The notes below the pieces were generated by a model that had not been told where the DNA came from, ran no database searches, and saw nothing but the letters and a program-made list of their open reading frames with translations. DNA of 33,339 nucleotides. Origin: Accumulibacter sp. (GTDB lineage: Bacteria > Pseudomonadota > Gammaproteobacteria > Burkholderiales > Rhodocyclaceae). The position numbers and the translations under genes are program-made. This document shows, in pieces, positions 7,368 to 19,733 of the stretch. Within the stretch, counting starts at the first letter, position 1. Each line of letters begins with the position of its first letter. The stretch lies in NCBI GenBank assembly GCA_016789495.1, contig JAEUOJ010000066.1, forward strand, positions 1 through 33,339. Direction: 5' to 3'.

Positions 7368-8252
7368 TTACTCCTCCTTTTTCAATATGTAGATCGCTTT
7401 CGAGGTGAAAAATTCACGGATTCCAGGCAGTTGACTCAATAAATGACTGAGCCAACGGGTAATTGCCGGGCCATTGAACGGCTGAAAAATCCGACGCTCG
7501 ACAGCCAACCGCGAGTCCTGGCAAATACGCTCGAATCTGGACATCGTCAACTCATTCAGAAAATTGCTTTTGTCCGCCAGGTGCCTGTTTTTCAATGCAT
7601 CCCGGAAGCGGTTGATGGTATTGCCATTTTCATCTCTATCCCACCAGGGAGCCTCGAATTCAGGCAAGTCGACGATTCGGGCGCAGATTTCGATTCGCTG
7701 CCGATGTTTTAGAAAGACATGCGCCCACGGGATGGGGATGTAGCCACGCGCATGATGTCCGTAGGGATGGAACCATGGTTGCCATGAAATCAATACCCGA
7801 CCGCCTGGCCGCAGGACGCGCCGCCACTCGTTGATGATCGAGCGATACTCGATGATATGCTCCATGACGTCAAAGCAGGCAACGACGTCGACCGACTGGT
7901 CGGATAAGTCGATGGTTTCGGTGTTGCTGGCGCATTGAAAGACGATGGGCTGATTGGTCAGCTTGCTATTGGCGATTTCGATGTCTTTATGACTCAAATC
8001 GATACCGACACAAGATTTGGCCCCTAGCTCGATGAGCAAGAACGTCAAACCGCCCGTGCCGCAGCCCAAATCGAGGATGTCTTTGCCTTGAATGAGTTTA
8101 ATGTCGAAGCAGCGTCTGAATTCGTTTTCCAGAGCGTCATCGCGCCATTGGACATAAGCCGCGGTCGAGGAACCACCCTTGACAGCGGGTGATTGATCGT
8201 TGCTCCGGATGAGGCGCCGCTTGCTCAACTGAAATATTATTTCGTCAAACAT
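7368..8252 (-). CDS. Class I SAM-dependent methyltransferase, substrate unknown
   Basis: This is a Rossmann-fold methyltransferase. Motif I is DLGCGTG at residues 61-67, the acidic residue of the second strand follows in CVGIDLS, and the post-II/motif IV region is VVACFDVMEHI. The segment RVLRPGGRVLIS is typical of type 11/23 methyltransferases. The distal part (PWFHPYGHHARGYIPIPWAH) resembles enzymes found in glycan or lipid biosynthesis clusters, but nothing here fixes a substrate. I chose the ATG at 8252 (MFDEIIF), preceded by an AAGGGA ribosome site; a TTG at 8267 in the same frame is less likely. The gene stands alone, with a perfect palindrome about 28 bases upstream. Confidence 0.85.
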   Translation of the reverse strand: MFDEIIFQLSKRRLIRSNDQSPAVKGGSSTAAYVQWRDDALENEFRRCFDIKLIQGKDILDLGCGTGGLTFLLIELGAKSCVGIDLSHKDIEIANSKLTNQPIVFQCASNTETIDLSDQSVDVVACFDVMEHIIEYRSIINEWRRVLRPGGRVLISWQPWFHPYGHHARGYIPIPWAHVFLKHRQRIEICARIVDLPEFEAPWWDRDENGNTINRFRDALKNRHLADKSNFLNELTMSRFERICQDSRLAVERRIFQPFNGPAITRWLSHLLSQLPGIREFFTSKAIYILKKEE

Positions 8253-8565
8253 TGTTTTCCCTTTCAAAGGGCCAGGCGACCCTCGGCGTCACGTGACGCC
8301 TTCGAGGGCGCTTGTTTGAACGAAGAGGTAGGTTGCTGAGGCGAACTTTCTGAAGCCTTTGCCAGGAGCCTTCGAACTCGAGCGATCGTGGTGAGCCTTG
8401 TGGGTGAATGTAGGCCAATTTCCCCGATTTCGAGGCGCATCTTGGGCCTGCATCACGAGAGTCGGGGAAAAAATAAGCCGTTCTTCCCACCGGCGCCGTG
8501 GATCAGTTTCAAGTCCGACAGGCTCCTGGCGGCTGGACAGTCGGTGTACATGGGTCGTCACCCTT
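8253..8565. other. Gene-free gap between proA and the methyltransferase gene
   Basis: About 313 bases hold no convincing gene; the open frames here on both strands are low-complexity and lack ribosome sites. The notable content is the palindrome at 8280-8308, listed separately. On the minus strand, downstream of proA, there is a T-rich stretch (about 8467-8480) next to a short GC-rich inverted repeat. It could be a weak proA terminator, but the stem is only about four base pairs and I do not call it. Confidence 0.6.
8280..8308. promoter_or_regulatory. Perfect 16-bp palindrome with flanking repeat arms, operator-like
   Basis: The core GGCGTCACGTGACGCC (8285-8300) is a perfect palindrome with no loop. 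It is flanked by CCCTC (8280-8284) and GAGGG (8304-8308), offset by a 3-base bulge, so in all 13 base pairs per arm can form. It lies 28-56 bases upstream of the methyltransferase start at 8252. A zero-loop palindrome with a central CACGTG fits a dimeric regulator site better than a terminator, and no T-run follows. Function is inferred from symmetry and position only. Confidence 0.4.
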
Positions 8566-9822
8566 TCAGGCACGGACCTCGCCGTTGCCGAGAACCACCC
8601 ATTTCTGCGTGGTCAGTCCTTCGAGTCCCACCGGGCCACGGGCATGCAGCTTGTCGGTGGAAATGCCGATTTCGGCGCCGAGACCGTATTCGAAGCCGTC
8701 GGCAAAACGCGTCGAGGCATTGACCATGACCGAAGATGAATCGACCTCCCGCAGAAAGCGCATCGCCGCGGAATAATTTTCGGTGACGATGCTGTCAGTG
8801 TGATGCGAACTGTAGCGGTTGATGTGTTCGATGGCTTCGTCGACACCGGCGACGATTTTGATCGAGAGGATCGGCGCCAGGAATTCGGTGGCGTAATCTT
8901 CCTCGCTGGCCGGCGTCGCCTGGTCGATCAAGGCTTGAGTTTCGGCGCAACCACGCAATTCGACGCCTTTGGCCAACAGCATCGCCGCGATCGGCGGCAG
9001 CAGCTCGGCAGCGACCCGGCGGGCGACCAGCAACGATTCGGCCGTATTGCAGGTTCCGTAGCGCTGCGTTTTGGCGTTTTCGACGATCCGCAACGCTTTT
9101 AGCGGATCGGCGTGATCGTCGACATAGACGTGACAATTGCCGTCCAGATGTTGGATCATCGGCACCCGTGATTCGGCCAGCAGACGACTGATCAGACCTT
9201 TGCCACCACGCGGCACGATTACATCCACATACTCACGCAGGGTGATCAGATGGCCGACGGCCGCGCGGTCGGTCGTCTCGATGACTTGCACGGCGTCAAT
9301 CGGCAGTCCGGCGCTCGCCAGCCCTTCGTGCACCAGCGCGGCAATCGCTTGGTTGCAGTGCAATGCCTCGGAACCGCCGCGCAGGATGGCGGCATTGCCG
9401 GATTTCAGACAAAGCGCGGCGGCATCGGCGGTCACATTGGGACGCGCTTCGTAGATGATGCCGATCACTCCCATCGGTACACGCATCCGCCCGACCTGGA
9501 TGCCGCTCGGGCGGAACTTCAGTTCGTCGATTTCGCCGACCGGATCGGGCAACGCGGCGACCTGATCGACGCCTTCGGCCATCGAGGCGACTCCTTTGGC
9601 GGAGAGGGTCAAGCGGTCGAGCATCGCCGGTTCGAGTCCGGCGGAGCGGGCTGCCGCCAAGTCCTGCTGGTTGGCGGCGACCAGGCGGTCGGTTTCGCGG
9701 CGAATCGCCGCCGCAATGGTCAGTAACGCCCGGTTCTTGGCGTTGGAATCGGCGCGGGCCATCGCCCGCGATGCCTGACGCGCCTGACGACCGACGGTCT
9801 GTATGTAATGCGCGATATCCAT
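8566..9822 (-). CDS. proA: Gamma-glutamyl phosphate reductase (glutamate-5-semialdehyde dehydrogenase)
   Basis: ProA reduces gamma-glutamyl phosphate to glutamate-5-semialdehyde with NADPH, the second step of proline synthesis. The 418-residue protein is full length. Family signatures include the [15 protein letters not shown] nucleotide-binding region, the [11 protein letters not shown] segment and the catalytic Cys in [13 protein letters not shown]. The C-terminus ends with the typical [15 protein letters not shown]. The ATG at 9822 has an AGGAA ribosome site. In many betaproteobacteria proA follows holA directly; here a small plus-strand gene separates them. Confidence 0.96.
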   Translation of the reverse strand: MDIAHYIQTVGRQARQASRAMARADSNAKNRALLTIAAAIRRETDRLVAANQQDLAAARSAGLEPAMLDRLTLSAKGVASMAEGVDQVAALPDPVGEIDELKFRPSGIQVGRMRVPMGVIGIIYEARPNVTADAAALCLKSGNAAILRGGSEALHCNQAIAALVHEGLASAGLPIDAVQVIETTDRAAVGHLITLREYVDVIVPRGGKGLISRLLAESRVPMIQHLDGNCHVYVDDHADPLKALRIVENAKTQRYGTCNTAESLLVARRVAAELLPPIAAMLLAKGVELRGCAETQALIDQATPASEEDYATEFLAPILSIKIVAGVDEAIEHINRYSSHHTDSIVTENYSAAMRFLREVDSSSVMVNASTRFADGFEYGLGAEIGISTDKLHARGPVGLEGLTTQKWVVLGNGEVRA

Positions 9823-10034
9823 CAGATTTTTTCCTGGCTAACAGACTTTGATTATAGTCAGTGCCGTGGCGTCACCGTCAACGGAACTCCTATTTTCCAT
9901 TACCCTCTAAGCGACGTCGAATGCTTTCCACGAACGTGCTTCCCTCTGCCACTCCGCTGCGGCTTGCTTGACATCTTCTCTCGAAAGTGGCACGCCGTGA
10001 GCTTTTATTGTCGCCGGTGCGCCGGCCTGTGCCG

Positions 10035-10265
10035 ATGATGAAAAAATTGATTATTCCCGCCGAAGTGGAAATTTGCGCCACTTGCAGTTATTGGGACGGT
10101 GAACGTCGCGTCGATTCCGAATGGCGGCTGGTGGTGGTCGAGAAGGATTGTCAGGGTGAGTGCTTGGTGCAAGCGCAGCCGAGCATGGCGCTCAATGACT
10201 TGCGCCGATCTGCCGACTGCATCTGGGAGCACCTGGCGCCGGATCTGCCCACCAACGAACGCTGA
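10035..10265 (+). CDS. Small conserved-looking protein with a CxxC motif, function unknown
   Basis: The frame encodes 76 residues from the ATG at 10035 (MMKKLIIPAEVEICATCSYWDG), or 92 from a GTG at 9987. It has a CATC pair near the N-terminus (residues about 14-17), a WDGER segment, and two later Cys around KDCQGEC, enough for a small metal site or redox function. The WRLVVVEKDCQGECLVQ part looks like real protein rather than a shadow of another frame. It has no clear ribosome site, diverges from proA and converges on holA with 9 bases between stops. I do not recognise the family with certainty; a small zinc-ribbon-like protein is the best guess. Confidence 0.6.
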   Translation: MMKKLIIPAEVEICATCSYWDGERRVDSEWRLVVVEKDCQGECLVQAQPSMALNDLRRSADCIWEHLAPDLPTNER

Positions 10266-10274
10266 GACGGGTGG

Positions 10275-11279
10275 TCAGCTGCCAGCGATCAGTAGCCCCA
10301 GGCGGCGGAATTCGTTCCACACGTCGCCGTCAGCGAGTCCCTTGATCATCCGGTCGATGCGCGCGGCCTCAATCAACGCGTTTTTCGCTCGTTGGCCATC
10401 GACTCGGGGCAAGGCTCGTTTGAGCAACGCCTGACGGGCGCCCCAAATCCGCGCTTCCTTGAACAGACTCTCGAGCGGCTGTTTTCTGGCCAGTCCGTCG
10501 TTGATCTGCGCCAGCGCTCGCGCTTCTTCGCAGATCGCCCACAACACCAGCGGTGGTGCTTCGCCTTCTTGCTGTAGCCCGTCGAGAGTACGGATCATTC
10601 GCGAGACGTCGCCGACGAGCAGGGCGTCCCGCAGCCCATCGAGATCGTAACGGGCGACATTGAGCACCGCCTCGCGGATTTGCTCGACACGCAGCGCGCC
10701 GGGAGGATACAACACGCCGAGTTTCAAGATTTCCTGATGCGCGGCCAGCAGATTGCCTTCGACTCGTTCAGCGATAAAACGCAGGCCTTCGGCGTCGGCG
10801 CTTTGTCGCTGACGACGCAAGCGGCCGGCGATCCATGTCGGCAGTTCGCCGATTTTTGGGGCGAACAGTTTGATCACCGCACCGGCGGTGGCCAAGGCGC
10901 CGACCCAGGCCGCTTTTTCCTCTTTCCAGTCGAGCTGGAACACAGAAACCAGCAGCAGACAGTCCGGGGAACGGCGGGCGCAATACGCCTGCAGCGCCGT
11001 GCTGCCGTCACGGCCTGGCTTGCCGGTTGGCAGACGTAAGTCGAGCACTTTCCGGCCACCGAACAGCGAGAGGTTGGCCGCGGTGTGATAGAGGTCGCTC
11101 CAGTTGAAGTTTGCGCTCACAGCGAGCAACTCGCGTTCGTCGAAACCGTGTTGCCGGGCGGCAAGACGGATCATGTCAGCGGCTTCGATGACCAGCAGCG
11201 GGTCGTCGCCATGCACCAGGTAGACTGGCAACAGGTCGCGTTCGAGATGGGCGGCGAGCTGTTCGCCTTTCAACTGCAT
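10275..11279 (-). CDS. holA: DNA polymerase III delta subunit
   Basis: HolA is the clamp-loader delta subunit that opens the beta sliding clamp. The 334-residue protein shows the family opening (MQLKGEQLAAHLERDLLPVYLVHGDDPLLVIEAADMIR region) with the HGDDP motif, a clamp-interaction region near ANLSLFGGRKVLDLRLP, and the C-terminal helical collar domain (APPLVLWAICEEARAL, DRMIKGLADGDVWNEFRRLGL). It is third in the leuS-lptE-holA transcription unit, 21 bases after lptE. The delta subunit normally lacks ATPase motifs, as here. Confidence 0.95.
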   Translation of the reverse strand: MQLKGEQLAAHLERDLLPVYLVHGDDPLLVIEAADMIRLAARQHGFDERELLAVSANFNWSDLYHTAANLSLFGGRKVLDLRLPTGKPGRDGSTALQAYCARRSPDCLLLVSVFQLDWKEEKAAWVGALATAGAVIKLFAPKIGELPTWIAGRLRRQRQSADAEGLRFIAERVEGNLLAAHQEILKLGVLYPPGALRVEQIREAVLNVARYDLDGLRDALLVGDVSRMIRTLDGLQQEGEAPPLVLWAICEEARALAQINDGLARKQPLESLFKEARIWGARQALLKRALPRVDGQRAKNALIEAARIDRMIKGLADGDVWNEFRRLGLLIAGS

Positions 11280-11300
11280 CGCGCGGTCGTCGTGCGTGGT

Positions 11301-11846
11301 CTACTCGGCTGCCAGGGGGGGCTTTGGCTTGACCGCGGCCAAGCGGCGGACGAGTTGGTCGACGAGATCTTTTTCCATGTCCAGCCACAGCAGTTCTTCG
11401 TTATGTTGCTTGGCAAGAATGTTCGAGTCGTCGTAGGTCATGTCGCGGATCATTTCGATGCGTCCGGGGGGGATCAGCTCCCGCCCCTGCGAGTCGGTGA
11501 CCCGGTAGTGGTAGCGATAGTACAAACGTAATTCACTGATCCGTCCGGTGCCGGAAACCGAGAGAATCTCACGGTCGCGAAGTTCTCCGTCCGGCCGGAA
11601 AATCGCCTGCGCCTCGCCGGCCGTTTGCGCCAGACGCGTGGTCGACGAGGTGCGGATGGCGCGCTTCAACCCGACGCCGATCACCGAATGATCGGGCAGG
11701 TCCAGGTACAGACTGTCGTATGGCAAGGTATAAACCCCGCGCAATTGAAAACCGCAGCCGGTCAGAATGCTGACCATCAGTAACAGTAGCCAAAATGTCA
11801 AAGGATGGCGGCGAGACGACAGGACGGGCGGACGATTTACACGCAT
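11301..11846 (-). CDS. lptE: LPS-assembly lipoprotein LptE
   Basis: LptE is the outer-membrane lipoprotein that plugs the LptD barrel and helps deliver lipopolysaccharide to the surface. The 181-residue protein has a hydrophobic leader and a lipobox ending LTGC (C31), followed by GFQLRGVYTLPYDSLYL, the typical start of mature LptE. A GAGGAA ribosome site precedes the ATG at 11846. The position between leuS and holA, 18 bases from leuS, is the classic gene order for lptE in proteobacteria and strongly supports the call. The C-terminus is Lys/Pro-rich. Confidence 0.94.
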   Translation of the reverse strand: MRVNRPPVLSSRRHPLTFWLLLLMVSILTGCGFQLRGVYTLPYDSLYLDLPDHSVIGVGLKRAIRTSSTTRLAQTAGEAQAIFRPDGELRDREILSVSGTGRISELRLYYRYHYRVTDSQGRELIPPGRIEMIRDMTYDDSNILAKQHNEELLWLDMEKDLVDQLVRRLAAVKPKPPLAAE

Positions 11847-11864
11847 GGCGATTCCTCGGCCGGC

Positions 11865-15382
<3,518 letters not shown>

Positions 15383-16047
15383 CGTCGTCTCCGGGAGAGG
15401 TTGAACCAGTCACCTTATAAACGCGGCTGACTGAAAATCGTCGATCGCCGACGTGAAAGAATTTAACCCGGACTGCGTCGGCCTCTATTCCTTTGCGATG
15501 CGCTGAACAAGGTCTGCCAGCCGCCATTTGCCCGCTCCGTCATCTTGGGTACCTGGAAAACGCAAATCGGTCGGAAACCAATCGCCCCTGTCACCAGCGA
15601 CACAACGGCGTCCAATGATCAGCGCAGCAATTGCAATGTGCCCGAGGCGCTGTCCGCAAAGCCGCCATGGGACGAATTCGCGGCACTTGATCCAGAAGTG
15701 CGGAAAAATGGCGGTTCATGTACCGGCAATATCTATTCTGAAATTGGCTAATCATCTGGTCGTTTTTCGTGGATCGACTATGTGGCCAATCACTATCCAA
15801 ACTGTGTGAATTATTGCGCAGTAGAAAATGCGATTATCTGCGATAAATGACACCGTTCGTCTAATCACGATCGCCCAGACTCGGCGGGATGAATCCATCG
15901 GCGACGGCCGAAAAGGTGGGGAATGAAAAAAGCGGTTCCATGGTTGCCAAGAGGCGATCGCCACACGGTGGTCGATGGACTAGGCTGTGCACAGCTCGTT
16001 GTGGCGACGGCGGAATGTACTTCGCGGACCGCTGGCGAGGGTCTGCA
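15383..16047. other. Long gene-free region upstream of the hybrid kinase
   Basis: About 660 bases separate the secreted-protein gene (-) from the kinase (+). Small open frames exist (for example 15545-15751 from a TTG) but have no ribosome site or recognisable content. An inverted repeat is present at 15447-15482 (GCCGACG with CGTCGGC, 22-base loop), about 65 bases upstream of the 15382 start. A stretch around 15800-15860 is more AT-rich than its surroundings and is the most likely promoter area for the kinase, but I see no clean -35/-10 pair. Confidence 0.6.
15447..15482. repeat. Inverted repeat upstream of the secreted-protein gene
   Basis: GCCGACG (15447-15453) and CGTCGGC (15476-15482) are perfect complements around a 22-base loop. 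The repeat lies 65-100 bases upstream of the gene starting at 15382 on the minus strand. There is no T-run of terminator type. It could be a protein-binding site or a leader hairpin; it may also be chance in GC-rich DNA. Confidence 0.25.
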
Positions 16048-18918
16048 ATGTTGAACTGGCAGGTGACCCGGGTTGATCGCGACCCCCCTCTCCCTTTCCA
16101 AGCGCAGTTCAGCCGGCGATTGATGCTGCTGATTTCCCTGGCAATGGTAATGGCGGTGGTGGTGGCAACGGCAGTTTGGGAGACGCTGGCTTATTCCCGG
16201 GCGTTGTCCGGACGTCTGAGCGGAATTGCCTCCGTCCTGGCGGTGACCGCCGATTTGCGTGAATTATCCGATCATCGACAAGCGACGAAATGGCTGGCCG
16301 TGTTCCAAGGTGACGTCGATATTGAAGCGGCGATGTTATTGCTTGCCGATCGCCGGGTAGCGGCCGCTTTCCGCCGTGGTGTGGACGCTGGAAATGTTGA
16401 CCTTGCGCCTTATGTTGTGGCGTATAAACGGTTGCAGGAGAGAGGGGCACCAATCGACCGGCCGGTTCAGGAGTTGGCTTGGCAGGGTATTGATCTGGTC
16501 ATGCCGTTGATTCGGGAAAACAGATTGATCGGCCATCTTTACGCCCATGCGCCGCTTTGGCCGCTTTGCCAACATTTGCTGATCGATTTGTTACTGCTGA
16601 TGAGCGTCGTCTTGCTGGCCGGTGGGGTGGGTGCGCGGCTGGTCGAACGAAAACAGGACCGGTTGTTGGCACTACTTCGGCAACTTGAAGGGACGATGAG
16701 ACAGGTCGGACACCATCGGGACTTTGCCCTTCGTCCCCGATTGACCGATAGGCCCGCGGTTGCCGAAGTGGCTGGCTTGGTCTCGGCGTTCGATGAAATG
16801 ATGTACAAACTGGCCGAGGACGATGGCCGGCGCGCCGAACGGAATAGCCAATTGCTCGAAAGCAATCGTGAGCTTTCCGTGGCGGCCCGCCACGCCAGCG
16901 AAGCGCAGAACGCCGCCGAGCACGCCAGCCACACCATGTCATCCCTGCTGGCCACCCTCAGCCACAATGTCCGCACGCCCATGACCGGCATTCTGGGAAT
17001 GACCGAATTGCTGTTGAAATCCCCGCTCAGCGACGAGCAACGCGTACACGCCGAAACGGTGATCAATTCTGCCCGGACCTTGCTGAGTGTATTCGACGAC
17101 CTGGTCGATTTCTCGAATAGCGAGGTGGGAGAGCTCGCCTTGGAGCCCAGCGAATTCGACCTCCGCGAACTGATCGAAGAAACCGTTGATCAGTTTGCGG
17201 AGGGGGCACAAGGCAAAGGTTTGCATCTCGGCGGTCTGATGGCTCCGGATACGCCGGTCTGGGTCTATGCCGATGCGCAGCGTTTGCGGCAAATCCTGAG
17301 CAATCTGTTGAGTAACGCCATCAAATTCACCATTCATGGCGAGGTGCGGGTCGATGTTGACGTCGATGCGCGTAGTGGCAGTACCGCGCGGCTGTTGATC
17401 AAGGTCAGCGATACCGGTGTCGGAATCGAAGCCAGTCGGCAAAGAACGCTTTTCAACCGCTCGGCAAATGAAGGCAAACAGGTTCCGGAACGTCGGAATG
17501 TTGCCCGCATCGGACTGCCCCTCGTTCAGCAACTGGTCGAGTTAATGGGTGGCGAGGTTGGTGTGAGCAGCGCCGTTGGGCAAGGCAGCACGTTTTGGAT
17601 CAAGGTTCCGGTCGCCATTCAATTCGGACGACCGGTCAATGAATACCCGGCCAACGGATTGCGCAATGCCAGGTTGCTGATCGTCAATGCCAATGTCCTC
17701 AGTCGTGCGCTATTGGCGCAGCATTTCCGCGAATGGGGCGTACGCTGCCGGATTGCCATCAACGGACGTGTGGCACTCGAAGCTTTGCGCCAGGGGGTAG
17801 TCAACGGCAGCCCGTTCTCGGTGGTGGTGCTCGACATGCTGATGGTCGACGTCGATTGTCTGGCACTGATCCGCAGCTTGCGCAGCGATCCACAGTTGAC
17901 GGGCTTACGGATCATGGTTCTGACTGCTTTCAATCGCCCGACGCAGGCCGCGGCGGCGCTGGAAGCCGGAGCGGACGCTTGCCTGCAGCAGCCAATCCGC
18001 AAAAAACGGTTGTTTCATGCCTTGCACCGCGCCCTTGGCAGAATGTTGGTCGAGGACGCCGACTATCAAAATCCGGCCGACGGGGCTTTGCGGAGTTCCC
18101 GAATGCACGTCCTGTTGGTCGAGGACGATGTGGTCAGCCGAGAGGTCGCTTTGGCGACCTTGGCATGGCTGGGTTGTACGACCCGCGCCGTTACCAGCGG
18201 CCAGGAAGCCTTGCAGCTCTTCAGTCAAGAGTTTTTCCATCTGGCGTTGATCGATTGTCAACTTCCCGACCTTGATGGCAAGGACGTGGTGCGACGGATT
18301 CGCATGCTCGAGAAGGATACGGCGCACCACGATGCGTTATCGCGCCGTATGCCGATCATCGCGGTGACTGCCAATGTCGTCGCCGGCCATCGTGAAGCCT
18401 GTCTGCAAGCGGGCATGGATGATTATTTGGCCAAACCGTACGACCGCGAGGGGCTGTTGTCGATACTTCGGCGCTGGGCGCCACCCGAGGCGGCCATTCC
18501 GGAGACTCTGCCGCCGGCCATTGGCGAACGGCGGCTGATTGATCGTCAGGTGTTGCGTACGCTGGGAGAGGTAGGAAACGCCGCTTTTGTCGCTCGGGTG
18601 ATCGCGCTATTCATCGATACGATGCCAGAAAAGTTGGCCGCGCTCGAGCACGCGGCAAAAGTGGGGGATGTTGAAGCGATGGCGCGGATCGCCCGGCAGA
18701 TCAAGTCGAACGGGGCGGCGCTGGGCTTGTTGGAAGTGGTCAAAGTGGCCGCCGAACTGGAGAACGCGGTTCGGACCAGCAATGCCGTCATTCCAGCGGA
18801 TGTCTCGAAGACCTTGGCCACGGCGTATTCCAATGTTTTGCCGACTCTCAGTCGTCTGGCAGCGGATTCGGAAAAGGCAGCCACTCACGACGACGATCCG
18901 GCCGTGACGGCGGCCTGA
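16048..18918 (+). CDS. Membrane hybrid histidine kinase with degenerate phosphotransfer modules
   Basis: From the ATG at 16048 (GAGG ribosome site 7 bases upstream) the protein has 956 residues. In order: transmembrane helix 1 (about 26-47), a periplasmic sensor of about 130 residues, helix 2 (about 177-199), a HAMP-like linker with coiled coil, HisKA with H306 in SHNVRTPMTG, HATPase, two receivers and a C-terminal HPt-like domain. The N-box (NLLSNAIKFT) and G1 (DTGVGIE) are normal, but the G2 loop that is usually GGTGLGLA reads NVARIGLP (about 484-491). Receiver 1 lacks the acidic pair (N547-A-N549) and has Q648 for the Lys. Receiver 2 is intact (D693, D694, D736, K796). The HPt position that should be His is R883. 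Signalling through it must be unusual or partly lost. Confidence 0.9.
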   Translation: MLNWQVTRVDRDPPLPFQAQFSRRLMLLISLAMVMAVVVATAVWETLAYSRALSGRLSGIASVLAVTADLRELSDHRQATKWLAVFQGDVDIEAAMLLLADRRVAAAFRRGVDAGNVDLAPYVVAYKRLQERGAPIDRPVQELAWQGIDLVMPLIRENRLIGHLYAHAPLWPLCQHLLIDLLLLMSVVLLAGGVGARLVERKQDRLLALLRQLEGTMRQVGHHRDFALRPRLTDRPAVAEVAGLVSAFDEMMYKLAEDDGRRAERNSQLLESNRELSVAARHASEAQNAAEHASHTMSSLLATLSHNVRTPMTGILGMTELLLKSPLSDEQRVHAETVINSARTLLSVFDDLVDFSNSEVGELALEPSEFDLRELIEETVDQFAEGAQGKGLHLGGLMAPDTPVWVYADAQRLRQILSNLLSNAIKFTIHGEVRVDVDVDARSGSTARLLIKVSDTGVGIEASRQRTLFNRSANEGKQVPERRNVARIGLPLVQQLVELMGGEVGVSSAVGQGSTFWIKVPVAIQFGRPVNEYPANGLRNARLLIVNANVLSRALLAQHFREWGVRCRIAINGRVALEALRQGVVNGSPFSVVVLDMLMVDVDCLALIRSLRSDPQLTGLRIMVLTAFNRPTQAAAALEAGADACLQQPIRKKRLFHALHRALGRMLVEDADYQNPADGALRSSRMHVLLVEDDVVSREVALATLAWLGCTTRAVTSGQEALQLFSQEFFHLALIDCQLPDLDGKDVVRRIRMLEKDTAHHDALSRRMPIIAVTANVVAGHREACLQAGMDDYLAKPYDREGLLSILRRWAPPEAAIPETLPPAIGERRLIDRQVLRTLGEVGNAAFVARVIALFIDTMPEKLAALEHAAKVGDVEAMARIARQIKSNGAALGLLEVVKVAAELENAVRTSNAVIPADVSKTLATAYSNVLPTLSRLAADSEKAATHDDDPAVTAA

Positions 18919-18980
18919 CCAAGTCGGGCTGCTGGTGTTGGGGGCAGGTGTCGGCCATCGGTCAAGAAAAAATCTGTCCT

Positions 18981-19005
18981 GTCTGTTGACTGCTGGTCAA
19001 AAGAC
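18981..19005. repeat. Hairpin-forming inverted repeat between the kinase and cheD
   Basis: GTCT-G-TTGAC, a TGCTG loop, then GTCAA-A-AGAC gives nine paired bases with one G/A mismatch. It lies in the 254-base gap between the kinase stop and the cheD start. It has no T-run, so an operator or a leader hairpin for cheD is more likely than a terminator. It may be chance. Confidence 0.25.
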
Positions 19006-19172
19006 TATCGGCCAAAGACGCGCTGCGGGAGGGCGTGATCACCAGCAAGCCATCGTTTTTTGAAGTTAAATGTATACAGGCTTGGAGGTCGGCCTGCGTT
19101 CTGTCCAGTCGGTTGACTCTTCGTTGCTTGACGCTCGATTCGGCCTTCCCGCACTTCCTGGCTAAATCTGCG

Positions 19173-19733
19173 ATGACTAATCCACGACAACTCGAATTGG
19201 TTGCGCGACACGTCAATCCTGGCGGTTGGGCGGTCGAGAATGAAAAGCCGATCGCCACTCTGCTTGGCTCGTGCGTGGCCGTCTGCTTGTGGGACCCGAA
19301 GCTGTGTTTAGGGGGGCTGAACCACTTCATGCTTCCAGCCTACGAAAACTCACGTACCAGTGACTTCGACTTGCTTCTCTGCGGTGATTACAACATGGAG
19401 GCGTTGCTAAATGGCATGCTGGCGCGGGGAGCCAAGAAAACCCGCTTGCAGGCCAAAGCGTTTGGGGGGGGTAACGTCGTTGCCACTTTGACCGGGACGA
19501 GTGTCGGTCAGCGAAACGCCGATTTCGCCATCGAGTGGCTGGATCGAGAAAGCATTCCCCTGCTCGCCGCCGATTTGGCTGGACCATGGTCGCGCAAGGT
19601 GGTTCTCGATCCGCTGTCTGGCCATGCGTATTGCAAACGCGGTCATACCAATCAAAGCATCGCCGAAGCGGAACGGGCCTACGCCGCCACGCTGGTCACC
19701 AGTCATCACAAAAACAATATCGAACTGTTCTGA
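19173..19733 (+). CDS. cheD: Chemoreceptor glutamine deamidase CheD
   Basis: CheD deamidates specific glutamines of methyl-accepting chemotaxis proteins and in some bacteria interacts with CheC. Catalytic residues are in place: C34 in TLLGSCVAVCLWDP, H51 in GGLNHFMLP (17 residues after the Cys, as in characterised CheD) and the preceding Thr of the TLLGSC motif. The TGTSVGQRNADF segment is also typical. I chose the ATG at 19173, giving 186 residues, a usual length. A GTG at 19035 with a GGGAGG just upstream would add 46 non-conserved residues. No other chemotaxis or flagellar genes are visible, which is unusual because cheD normally sits in a che operon. Confidence 0.93.
   Translation: MTNPRQLELVARHVNPGGWAVENEKPIATLLGSCVAVCLWDPKLCLGGLNHFMLPAYENSRTSDFDLLLCGDYNMEALLNGMLARGAKKTRLQAKAFGGGNVVATLTGTSVGQRNADFAIEWLDRESIPLLAADLAGPWSRKVVLDPLSGHAYCKRGHTNQSIAEAERAYAATLVTSHHKNNIELF

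Noticed and set aside
9968-9973. TTGACA hexamer upstream of the small Cys gene as a -35 box
   Set aside because: No acceptable -10 element lies 15-19 bases downstream, so a promoter cannot be supported.
15545-15751. 68-codon TTG-started frame in the long gap before the hybrid kinase
   Set aside because: No ribosome site, no recognisable motif; composition not clearly protein-like.
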